A stretch of 10,993 nucleotides of DNA from Isohypsibius dastychi (Eukaryota; Tardigrada; Eutardigrada; Parachela; Isohypsibiidae), in the NCBI GenBank assembly GCA_034696485.1, contig JAQIWT010001385.1, positions 1-10,993 of the forward strand. The letters are read 5' to 3'. The translations under genes and the position numbers were made by a program. The notes below the pieces were generated by a model. It ran no database searches and was not told the DNA's origin. It worked only from the letters and a program-made list of their open reading frames with translations. This document shows positions 1 through 8,798 of the stretch, piece by piece (position 1 is the first letter of the stretch; each line of letters starts with the position of its first letter).

Positions 1-120
1 ATAGCCAGTTTCATGGCTTTAATACGTGGAAGGCGAAAGGGTCCTTAAGCATAGGAAGACTGGCTAGTTCCTGCGTTGCTGTTGTGCCTGTCAAACTGGC
101 TATGAATGCCTTTATAAAGG
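1..120. repeat. Inverted repeat and palindrome at the left edge
   Basis: Bases 1-11 (ATAGCCAGTTT) are the exact reverse complement of 93-103 (AAACTGGCTAT). Bases 59-66 (ACTGGCTA) give a third, shorter copy in the second orientation. A perfect 12-base palindrome, CCTTTATAAAGG, follows at 109-120. The left arm starts at the window edge and may extend beyond it. The repeats overlap the unassigned open frame. No transposase or target-site duplication is visible, so a mobile-element origin is not shown. Confidence 0.5.
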
Positions 121-248
121 TCCAAGTTTCGGATAGGGTGGCAGATTTAGTGTTTCTGTATTTTGCGCCATATTTCGAAGCAAACAAATGTTTGAGTTTG
201 CTTGCTCACTTGGCCAATTTTAAACTAGGCAATTTGATGCTTTGCTAA
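3..248 (+). other. Unassigned open frame entering from the left edge (possible 3' end of an upstream gene)
   Basis: A + strand frame is open from base 3 to a TAA at 246-248, giving 81 sense codons with no start needed inside the window. The first internal ATG is at 102. The C-terminal part is rich in Leu, Ala and Phe. I do not recognise it. The opposite strand is also open in one frame, from 205 down to a TGA at 11-13 (64 codons), and its product looks equally protein-like, so coding strand and coding status are both unresolved. It could be a terminal exon of a neighbouring gene, a gene relic, or chance. Confidence 0.2.
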
Positions 249-531
249 CAAAGCTAATGGCGACGAGTCCTCCGCTCTTCGGAGGATCCATTTTGGTTTG
301 ATCAGGTTGGAATAAGGAGCCCAGTCAGACCCAGACCCAGACCCCCATTCTTACGCTAGCTCCAACCAATACCCCCTCCTCGGTTGGGAATTGGGATTGG
401 GATTCGATCGATTTTCAAGAAACAAAATTCTTGAACACCATTGTTGTTTTAATTATACTTTCCATCCCACGAACAGCTGCTGAGTTGAAAAGCCAGATTT
501 GGTCGCGGGACAGTGCTTCTTATTCGACGAG
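249..531 (+). promoter_or_regulatory. 5' flank and probable promoter/5' UTR of the ZFR gene
   Basis: No coding sequence is evident here. The stretch holds a GC-rich hairpin at 268-286 (7-bp stem TCCTCCG/CGGAGGA, 5-base loop), three tandem copies of CAGACC at 326-343, three copies of TTGGGA at 384-402 (one extra A between the first two), and an 8-bp inverted repeat TTCAAGAA/TTCTTGAA at 414-435. An in-frame TGA at 481-483 precedes the ZFR ATG at 532 with no other in-frame ATG between, which supports that start. No clear TATA box was found near the gene; the transcription start is unknown. Confidence 0.4.
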
Positions 532-3500
532 ATGAATCCCTATGCAGTCAAGTGAGTTACGAACTTTCCAAGTGCAATTTCTTCCACATATAACGCATTG
601 CACCATTTCCAGCGCGGCACCTATCCAGTACAACATTCCTCCTGCAGTTATTGCAAATCAGGCTGCTGGATATGCTCAGCAGGCGACACAGGTAGCGTTT
701 ATTCAATCTTACTCACCGATATTTTTGATTTATATTTTGTTTGTTTTGTAGTATGGAATGGTTGGTTATCCTCAGACGGTATGTCATCTGCAAGTACTTC
801 CTATCTTGAACTGAATCAATGAGTGCTCTAGGATCCCAGTTACGCCATGGGTGGTTTTGCAGCCGCTCCTTACCAACCTGCCGCTCCAGGTATATTTTCA
901 GTCGTAGCTGATGCAACCATATTCCAACAGCCGTTAATTTTATCGTTAGCTGCATCTTACACGGGGTTGGACGCTGCAGTTTATTCCGCAGCATCCCAGA
1001 TGCTGGTAGAGCGTGGGATATCGAATGGACCACCTGCGCCAACCGGAAGTATCACCGGCTACAGCAGCACTTTATCCAAAAATCAGAACGCGAGTGCCGC
1101 TTTGGCCAGGCTCGAAAGCATGAACCCGATTTTGAGCACGACACCGGCAACTCCTTCCGGTAGAGGTGGAAGTCGCGGTGGCCGTGGTGGTGGTAGAGGA
1201 GGCGCCATTGGTGGACCCAGTTCAGGTTAGCACATTTACTTTCTTTATTCTTTACTGTTCAAACTCCGAAATTCGTACAGGTCGATATCCAAAGAAGTTC
1301 GACAAACCAAGAGATCCGGCTAACCAAACTTCGTATTACTGCGAAACCTGTAAAGTCTCTTGCGCCGGTGCGGTGGTATGTGCTGATTTTGTCTTGCTAA
1401 TTTGAGAAAAATGTGGATTTATCTATCTGGTATTTCTTTGCAGTCTTATAGAACGCACATGGTTGGGCAGAAGCATTTGAGACGGGAGGAAATGGCCAAG
1501 AAGCTCAATGGACCTACTCCAGCGGTTTTGACGACACATGATGGTCGATCCGCTGTTTGCAAGACTTGTGATCTTTGCGGTATTATTATGGCGGGTGATC
1601 ATTCGTATGAGGCTCATCTGAAAGGGAAAGCCCATCAGCGAGTAATTAAAGCTGAACCAACGGAAGCAAATTGTTCAGCTTTATTAACCACCATCCTACT
1701 TTGTAGACCTTGAAATTACATATGAAAATGGGGAAACCAATTCCGGAGAATGAGCCTACGATCACTCAGAGAACGGTTTCGTCGACTAGTCATCAACCTA
1801 GGTCGACAAAACCGACGACAGGCTCTTCGATCTGCACCAAAGTTGTGAGTGTGCGACTGCTGCGACGGTCGTTTCTTTCGAAAACTGAAAAAAGCCTGTA
1901 AATTTATCAGTTTTCGAACAATCCAACTCATGGTGCTGATCTCGGTCTCGATGTAGGCTGACTTTTAAATTCAGTGCCAGATAAATCATCAGCTTGAATG
2001 CATGGTGCTTTAGTTTGATAGAATCCTTGGGCCATCAGAAGAGCTCAGAGCTGCCTTTAGCTAGTTATGATGTGATCAATTCAGTCTGGTAATATTTCTG
2101 AATATTGCAGGTGACGGGAGGGAAGACCGTTTTGATCACTCCGAAAATGAATTTCGTCGGAGGAACTGTGTTGACGACTACGAAGACTGGATTGGTCGAA
2201 GTACCTGCTCCTGGATCAAGTGCTACCCCAGCGCCCGGAAGTTCCAGTGGGGCTAACGGTGGCGTTCTGCCGAGCGGTGCGTTTGAAAACTGACAACCTG
2301 CAGTACTATGAGTATAATTTATTTGTTTTTAAAGGACCGTTCGTAAGTGATCCATCAACTTGGAAAACGTCGACCCCGTACCACCCGGATAAAAATCAGC
2401 CTGGAGTGAATACCAGTTTCAATGATCCCATTGGCCGGGAATACGTGGAGAAAACGGAGAAGGCTGGCAAAGTCGCTTATTATAAATGCACTCTTTGCAA
2501 CTGCGAGTTCTCTGATGAAAGCGGAATGAACTCGCACATTCGCGGACGTCGTCATCGAACCAGCTACAAGGTATGTTTTTGAATATGAATTTTGAAGTTC
2601 GACGATTCTGGGCGGAAGTACTAAACGGCTTTAATCTTGCAGCAAAAAGTCGACCCCACCATCGAAATCGACCCCCCTGAGTCCGTTAAAAAAGCCCAGC
2701 AGCGAAGATTGGCTGGACCGCCAAGAGGAGCTCTTTCCGCGGGTCCCCGTGGTCCGCCCCGTGGCGCTTCGTCACCCGGAAAGCGACCTGCGCCTCCACG
2801 ACCGGGACCCCCGCCGCCAAAACGTCAGAATCGTGGTCCCCCTCCGCCACCAGTGCGATGGGGTCCACCAGCTCATCACCCACCTCCGTATCCTCCGCAG
2901 CAATATCCCCCTCAACGGGAACCTTATTACGAGCCAGCTCCGTACGGTGGGTATGGTGCTCCGCCCCCACAGGGACCGCCACAATATCAGGGACCAATGT
3001 ATGGCGAACCGCAATCGTATTACGGCGAACCGCAGCCGTACTATGGCGAACCGAATGCGCCGCAGTTTGGAAGACATCCGGGATATGGTCCGCCGATTGC
3101 GCAGGAACCACAGTTTGAGCAGCGACCACCGGCGTACGCGCCACAGCCTGTAATGGAACAAGCTCCGGTATATCAGCAAGGACCTCCGCGGCAGGAACAG
3201 GCCAGTTTTGGGGAAAATGGCTCTGGGCATGGTCAGTTACCGCAAGCTCTGCCGTTCGATCAGGATGAGAATTTCGATAATGGGGAACCCGCTGCACCAC
3301 CACCGCCACCTTCAAAGGCCTCGTCGAGATTGGATCAGAAGTATCTGCTGACTGCCCATAGAGCTATTGTCCCGGAAGCGACTTCGTTGGATGGGTTAGA
3401 GTTCACGATGGGTGAAGTGGAAAAGGCGTTGAAGAATGTTTCGGAGAAGTTGATGCTGACGTAAGTTGAAGTAACTGCAATACGAATAAGACAACCTTGT

Positions 3501-5862
3501 TTTGGAAAAATAACTTCTTGAAACGTTCTTTTTAACAGTGTTTTTCATGATCAGAAAAATTATCCCTTGTACAACTGTTTTCAAAACTGCGTTCTGCGTG
3601 AATTCATACCTTAAACTTCGCAATCCAAAAACCGGACTTTTCTGATTTTTTTATTTTCCGGTGCACTCTTTGGCGCTTACCGAGGTGGTTTTTTCTTCTT
3701 TACAGCGATACTACTGGTGGCGCTACTGGTTGGTGCAGCGAAGGCCTGGTTGAAGTTGCTGCGGATGCCCCGCCATCAGCTCGCACTGGAATGCAACGAT
3801 TTATGAAGGGATCATTCCGTTTTGGTCGTCTGACAAAGAATTTGCTTCTGCGAAATGAATTGTACGGGGAGATTTTGTTGATCTGTAATGCGCATCCTAC
3901 TGTCGGTCAGTTGAACACCGTTGGAGCAGCTGTAGGAAAAGAACTCGAAAATGCGGTAAGCCTGAACCCTGATGACTGCAAAAATATATTCCGATGAAGT
4001 GATTGTTTTGAACAACTGATTAGCGCAACTCTAAACTGCATACTTTAATGTTTTATCAACGCTCTGCCAATCTCAAACATTTCGTCTTCGCAGGCTTCCG
4101 GAGGTCTTCGATATTCAGTCACCACCGTGTCTGCCGAATGTCAGATTGTTGTTAAATTGGTCGAGCCGCCAACCGAAACCAATCCGTCGCCAGTTTCGTA
4201 CCCGATTTACGTCTATTTGGCATATGGAGCTCTTCGAGACCAATTGGCGAAAAAAGTGATGACACGTAAGTGGAATCTAGTTTGTGGTTCCCATTTTCGG
4301 TTCGACTTGGCTTCGGAGATATTTATTCAGCTTGTTTATTTTTATCCCGCAGAAACCGATGGTGGTGCAGCTGAAAGACCTAGCGTTATCCAGGCGGTGT
4401 CTCAGAAGACACCTGAGAGCGCCGGGTCTTCGGTCTTGCCTGTAGAAGCCAAGGCGCCCACCACCTTTTTCCAGGCTCTTCAGCAGCAACAGCAGGCTAA
4501 TGGGTCTGGAATCGTCCTCACTCCATTTGAGCCTGCTGGTCAAATAACGACGATGCAGCCTGGTTCAGAACTGGATATCAAACGCTCGTTGGCCATTCTG
4601 GCCCAGAGCCGACGTACACGTTGGTTCCAGGTTGGCATATTTACTTAATATCGGAGAATAAACTGAAAATTGAAAAATTGACGAATGAATAATTTGGCTA
4701 GAAATCCATTGATTTGGGTGATTATTGGCGCAGCAGATTTTCTGCTGTGTCTTTTTCCCGTTGCCGATGTTTTCGGCATTCTTCGCTGCTTTTCAGCTGG
4801 ATGGCCTTGTAATTCGTGCTGATGTTTTTTTCTTTAGGAATTTATTACGTTCTTCCCGCAATGCCGAATGGTGATGAGAATTTTGAACCACATCTTCGAA
4901 AATCACAAAGATCTCGGACAGCTTGCCGGATGGGTGAGATTTCATAAGCTTTTTTTGCGTAAGAAAATTACTGTAGGTTGAATTTTTCAGCCGGCTGAGT
5001 TTATGACGATTACGGTGCTACGTTTACAAGCTGCTTTCCATGGAATGACTCCGTTCGATATCCCGTTGGCTGAAGCATTCTGGATGATACTTTCGACGAT
5101 TTCTTCGGGAGTTTTTCTTCCTGGTGAGTAACCAACTGAAATTCAGGTTTTAAGGTGATGAATAAGCTGTTGATTTTCGTTAGGTTGTCCAAATGGATTC
5201 AAAGATCCATGTGAACGGGGAAATGTGGATATTCTCGGGGATGCTTCAGCGGAAGCCCGAGTTCGACTGACCAAAGCAGTTTCGGTTTGTTAGTCATTCG
5301 AATCTGCGTGACTGGATGAATTATATGTTAATTTCAGGAAATTTTGATTTCTTGGCTGGACGGAAATTATGCTTTTGTTTTGGGACTGGAACCGTTGCCG
5401 GAAGATCAGCTAGGCCAAATGCGCATGCAGGAAGCTTTGTATCCAGAACCCAGACGATTCGGGGCTGAGCAACAGCAAGCAGTCTTAGATCCCACATATA
5501 CGCAGGGGCTTTTCACCCAGCCGGAAACGAAACCGAATTTGGTGGAAATGCCTTCTTCACCAGTTGGACATGCTGAACCTGTTGCGTATGCTGAACCTGT
5601 AGCAGATCAGACTGATAATGGAGCTTCCACTGAGCCACCAACTTCTGAAATTGAAAATATTCCAATCCCTCCGACAATTGAGAATGGTGGTGCTGAACAT
5701 CCGGAACGTTTTGTTATCACTGTTCCAGCCCAGATTGAGCCGTCAGCAGGTTATATTCCCGATATCAACCTAGACCGGATTTCCCAGCCAGCTGAGGTTT
5801 TGGATAACCCCTTCAAGCCTGTCAAATTCATGATGCAGGGTGATTTGATTCCCCCACCTTAG
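532..5862 (+). CDS. ZFR: ZFR-type zinc finger RNA-binding protein with DZF domain (18 exons)
   Basis: Orthologue of animal ZFR (fly Zn72D), a nuclear double-stranded-RNA-binding protein that pairs with NF45-type DZF partners and affects splicing and RNA editing; that role is family knowledge. Exons: 532-551, 613-691, 752-778, 832-889, 950-1225, 1281-1375, 1444-1641, 1707-1844, 2111-2276, 2335-2570, 2643-3460, 3706-3955, 4094-4265, 4353-4630, 4838-4933, 4991-5123, 5184-5284, 5338-5862. They join in frame to 1221 residues, ending in TAG. Seen: RGG box 132-146; three fingers, each C-x2-C-x12-H-x5-H, at C174/C177/H190/H196, C227/C230/H243/H249 and C404/C407/H420/H426, the first two followed by basic helices; the ZFR-like KLHMKMGKPIP stretch after finger 2; a Pro/Gly/Tyr-rich linker about 450-655; DZF about 655-1070, ending near LGLEPLPED. 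It exceeds human ZFR (about 1074) through a DZF insert and a C-terminal tail of about 150 residues. The first exons are short and least certain. Confidence 0.94.
1845..2110 (+). other. Longest ZFR intron (intron 8), containing a 12-bp inverted repeat
   Basis: The donor is GTT|gtgagt and the acceptor attgcag|GTG. At 266 bases it is the longest intron of the gene, against 53-72 for most others. It holds a perfect inverted repeat, TTCGAAAACTGA (1877-1888) and TCAGTTTTCGAA (1907-1918), with an 18-base loop. In RNA this would fold into a stable hairpin near the donor. No ORF or known RNA family is recognised in the rest. Confidence 0.7.
3000..3062 (+). repeat. Three tandem 21-base units encoding YGEPxxx in the ZFR linker
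   Basis: Units 3000-3020, 3021-3041 and 3042-3062 encode YGEPQSY, YGEPQPY and YGEPNAP (residues 551-571). They sit in exon 11, which codes a disordered Pro/Gly/Tyr-rich linker between zinc finger 3 and the DZF domain. The bases differ at third positions, so the array is not freshly expanded. Confidence 0.8.
3461..3705 (+). other. ZFR intron 11 (245 bases)
   Basis: It separates the linker exon from the first DZF exons, with donor CTGAC|gtaagt and acceptor ctttacag|C in phase 2. It is AT-rich and I see no gene, repeat or RNA inside it. Confidence 0.85.
4631..4837 (+). other. ZFR intron 14 (207 bases) with a strong hairpin
   Basis: The intron interrupts the DZF domain between residues 937 (WFQ) and 938 (EFI). 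It contains CAGCAGA-TTT-TCTGCTG (4731-4747), extended by four further pairs including two G-U pairs (4727-4730 with 4748-4751), giving an 11-pair stem with a 3-base loop, followed shortly by a run of T. The function is unknown. Confidence 0.7.
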
Positions 5863-6393
5863 GTTAGCTGATATATTAATTCCGTTCAATCTGTTACTGT
5901 TGAACTACGTACGTTTGTTAGTGGATATCTCCTGTCGCTTGTTGAGATTGATGCGGTTGTAAGGTTTGCTGTTTTGAGCTGATTTTGTTTTCCTTGAGCT
6001 GACTGTCCTCACGGCATCCTTTTGTTTTGGAAACTGGATTGTCGTTTCTGGGTGTAATGAATTTTTGTGTAGTTACAGTCCTTCTGTTCGCGGCTGCGTT
6101 TTTCGACGTTTTCTTGAGCTCAAAGGTAAATGATTTTATGGCTTCGTACTGTTTTACATTCTCACCCCCAACCTTGAGTATCCTGGCATTTAATTGATGC
6201 ACGTTTTAAATGCCTGGTCCACTATCTAATCGGTATGGCATTTATCGCTCTCAATTATAATCAGCTAATTGGTTGGTTCTGATTAGGTCAAGTAGATGCA
6301 ACATGTCAAGCGAACTCACTGTGTTTCGTAGTACTCCTGCGCATATGATACTGACATTAATTGTCGCACATATCCTTGTGAATTTCAAGCGGA
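5863..6393. other. Gap between the ZFR and MFS genes: 3' UTR then promoter
   Basis: No exon is supported here. The ZFR 3' UTR must start at 5863, but no AATAAA is present on the + strand. Short direct repeats TTGAGCTGA occur at 5974-5982 and 5994-6002, with a partial third copy near 6112. A perfect inverted repeat, TAATCAG (6258-6264) and CTGATTA (6279-6285) with a 14-base loop, lies about 110 bases upstream of the MFS start and could be a regulatory site for it. A minus-strand frame of about 95 codons (5918-6202) is open but has no ATG. Confidence 0.45.
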
Positions 6394-8246
6394 ATGGAGG
6401 TCAAACCGGCACACCAGGACGGTGTGATTTATGTCCCGAAAAACGGGAGAGATGGCGGCGCAATGGCACCTGTTGCATCCGCAGTACCATCAGTCAAGGA
6501 ACGATTCCGTAAAGCGCTGCATGTTAACCCCAAGCTGATTCCGGCGAAGCTCGTTATGTTCCTTGTTTATGGAGGCACGGTATTTTAATTAAAATAAAAA
6601 CCGATCAGGTCATTTTTCATCATTGGTTGTCTTCCAGGTCAAGCCGCAATCTTCCCGTTTTTATCCGTACACATGAAGGTTCGTGCTATGCCTCACAGAT
6701 CATGGTTTAAAATGTTTTCCCATAATTGTTGTTCTATAGAGTCTTGGAATCAGCATAACCGAAATAGCGGTCATTCTGCTTTTGATCCCGATTTTGAGTA
6801 GCATCGGGCCAACCATCAGCGGAACCATTGCGGATAAAATAGGCAACAGCAAGCTCGTCTTGATTGTGTTCCTCTTCATCTCCATCGTCTTCCATTTATG
6901 CTTGTGGCTCGCAGTGCCGGCATTTGGCATTATCACAGAAAAACTGAGCGAAGAAACGGAATTCCAGCTTGCTGGGAATTATACCGGCAATATGACTGAT
7001 ATCACCAGGAGCAGCGCCTTTGGTGACCGAGCGACCACTTTGTCTCTGTATTTTGTGTTTCGGTTTCTGTCATTTGTTTCGATACGTGGGGTGTTCCCAT
7101 TGTTGGACGCGGCTATTCTGGAGATGACCAAAGAACACAAAGGTGACTTCGGCGTGCAGCGGCTGTTTTCTTCGGTGGGATATATCGTCGTCCCGCCACT
7201 TGCAGGTAAATGTCACAGAAATGCAAAAAATAATTGAGAAATTGAAAGTGAAAATTATTTTCTAAATTATTAAAATTGATTTATTTTGAACTTGTGTTAT
7301 AGGCTGGCTAACTGGATTAGCGTCGAAAAAATGTGGATGCCCAAATTACGGACCGGCGTTTTACCTGTTCGGGAGTCTTGTCCTTCTTGGAGCACTCCTG
7401 ATGAGCAAATTAGACATGAAAATAAAACCTCCGCAAACGAATATTCTGAAAACAATGGGAATTGTTCTCAAAAATCCGAACGTGGTAGCCTTCCTCATTA
7501 CGCTTTTCTTCACTGGCGCCGCATGGGGGATTTTATTAAAGTTGGTTCTCCAAGCCTCCAACTTACCGAATGCAAATAAAATCAGTATTTTTCAGCTATT
7601 TATTTTTGTTCATGGAAGACGACAAGGACTTCCATTTTCCGGCAACTACATTCATGCTCGGCTTGGTCAACACTGTCGGATATTCGATTGGAATACCAAT
7701 CATGTATTTCTCTACGGAGCTGATAAAATTATTCGGACACGAGAACCTATTGGCTCTTGGATTAATCTGCTATTCCGGTCGATTTTTGGCCTATTCATTC
7801 ACATACAGTCCGTACCTGATTTATCCGACGGAAATCCTCACCGCATTTACATTCCTCATTTTTGTTCTGATGCCGCAGTTCGCGATGAAAACCGCTCCGA
7901 AACATATTGGAACACTTGTCGGTCTTTTTGGAGCAGCGAATTTCGGATTAGGCAAGATCAGTTTTTTATTCAGAGGCGTTGTCTCCGTCTTCATTTTGTT
8001 CATTAAATAGGAGGAGGAATCGGTCCATTAATTGGCGGATTGCTGATACAGTGGCTGGACTACCGGCTTGCTTTCAGGATTTTAGGACTGAGTTGTTTCG
8101 TTGTATCTTCCGTTTATCTTCTGGTATACCATTTCGTACTAAAAAGGATGAGAGTCAATTCAGATGGACCGAATGGTAGATTCAAATTTTTTAAAGCCTC
8201 GAGCGGTATCTACAGTGGGAATTTGTTTTACAGTTTCAATTCCTAA
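6394..8246 (+). CDS. MFSD6-like major facilitator superfamily carrier (6 exons)
   Basis: A 12-helix membrane carrier of the MFS_1-like/MFSD6 group; the substrate cannot be told from sequence. Exons 6394-6574, 6638-6678, 6740-7205, 7303-7540, 7596-7960 and 8011-8246 join in frame to 508 residues, ending in TAA. Seen: a hydrophilic N-terminus of about 45 residues, helix 1 at about 52-74 with YGG and FPFLSVHMK as in MFSD6, the helix 2-3 loop ADKIGNSK (105-112), N-glycosylation sequons N154 and N158 in the loop expected to be outside, FGVQRLFSSVGY before helix 5, MEDDK after helix 7, and FGLGK in helix 11. An in-frame TGA at 6379-6381 precedes the ATG at 6394. Odd points: intron 1 needs a GC donor, and the exon 5/6 join (ATC A|GA, 50-base intron) is the weakest border. 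It is shorter than vertebrate MFSD6, with no long tail. The MFS class is firm; the MFSD6 placement is from memory. Confidence 0.9.
6575..6637 (+). other. Probable GC-AG intron (MFS intron 1)
   Basis: Keeping the conserved YGG-QAAIFPFL segment in frame requires exon 1 to end at 6574 (GGA G) and exon 2 to start at 6638 (GT CAA). The donor is therefore GAG|GCACGG rather than a GT site. The nearest GT, at 6580, would shift the frame and reach TGA at 6674-6676. Confidence 0.7.
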
Positions 8247-8798
8247 ATCGGAAATGCCGGCTTTGACGGAACTGCAGCCACTATCCTCGAAAAAGTTACA
8301 ACAATGATTTGGATATCGGATACATACTACTCTCTGTCTCTGTCAAATACCTTACATTCCTAATTAATAACAATTTACAGAATGGATTTAGTAAATGTTT
8401 TCGGTTTTAGTATGCATAACAAATTCCGCGATTGAGTTATAAAATCGCAAAGCTGTAGCTAACTGTAAGGTCTCTTCGTCCAGCAACTTCGAACTGTAAA
8501 GTAAAAAGTAATGCATGATCGTCGAGCTAACGTTCGAATTTTCCGCCGTTGAATTCTGAGAGAGCTTACTTTATGGAGCGTCCGGACCGCGCGCAGCGTT
8601 GTAAGACGGGCACTTCGAAGTCCGAAGTTCGGACAAGTTCCAGAAAAGCACAAACAAAAAACTGTACCCGCTCCGCCTGACCGCTTTTTTGTCGCTTTCC
8701 GCTTTTATTCAAGTGTGAATTTTCCACCAAAACAACAAGTCGTTTTTCTTGCTTTGCTTTGTAGTCTGTATTTCATCGTTTCCATATTCATTACCAGA
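8247..8798. other. Gap between the MFS gene and TDP1, including the probable TDP1 promoter and 5' UTR
   Basis: No exon is supported. The MFS 3' UTR starts at 8247, again with no AATAAA; ATTAATAA near 8361 is the closest AT-rich variant seen. The right half turns GC-rich (8578-8600) and carries a perfect palindrome ACTTCGAAGT (8612-8621) followed by further GAA/TTC triplets to 8646, then pyrimidine-rich DNA. This is the likely promoter of TDP1. The sequence TTACCAG directly before the ATG at 8799 resembles a splice acceptor, so a 5' UTR intron or leader addition is possible. Confidence 0.4.

Noticed and set aside
268-297. Hairpin followed by ATTTTGG, reminiscent of an Sm site in a spliced-leader or snRNA gene
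   Set aside because: No donor-bearing leader, second stem-loop pair or promoter element of an snRNA gene could be found around it.
2686-3315. Minus-strand open frame of about 209 codons
   Set aside because: It is antisense to ZFR exon 11, whose biased Pro/Gly/Tyr codons keep the other strand free of stops. The + frame is fixed by conserved flanking exons.
5918-6202. Minus-strand open frame of about 95 codons in the ZFR-MFS gap
   Set aside because: It begins with GTG, contains no Met codon, is Lys/Gln/Thr-rich without a recognisable domain, and has no clear splice sites tying it to other exons. It could be reopened if stranded RNA data support it.
7956-8010. AT-AC (U12-type) intron at the MFS exon 5/6 border, starting at ATCAG after GGCAAG
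   Set aside because: The bases do not match the ATATCCTT donor and the intron ends in AG. A GT donor at 7961 keeps the frame with an ordinary 50-base GT-AG intron.
8040-8246. Separate small gene starting at 8040
   Set aside because: This frame is the continuation of MFS exon 6 (helices 11-12), joined in phase from 7960; it is not independent.
8525-8545. GTTCGAATT resembling a tRNA T-loop
   Set aside because: The flanking bases do not form a T stem, and no acceptor or anticodon arm can be placed around it.
8715-8798. Upstream extension of the TDP1 frame to 8715
   Set aside because: That start is GTG and the extension codes an unlikely hydrophobic leader. The first in-frame ATG, at 8799, leads straight to the PBZ finger.
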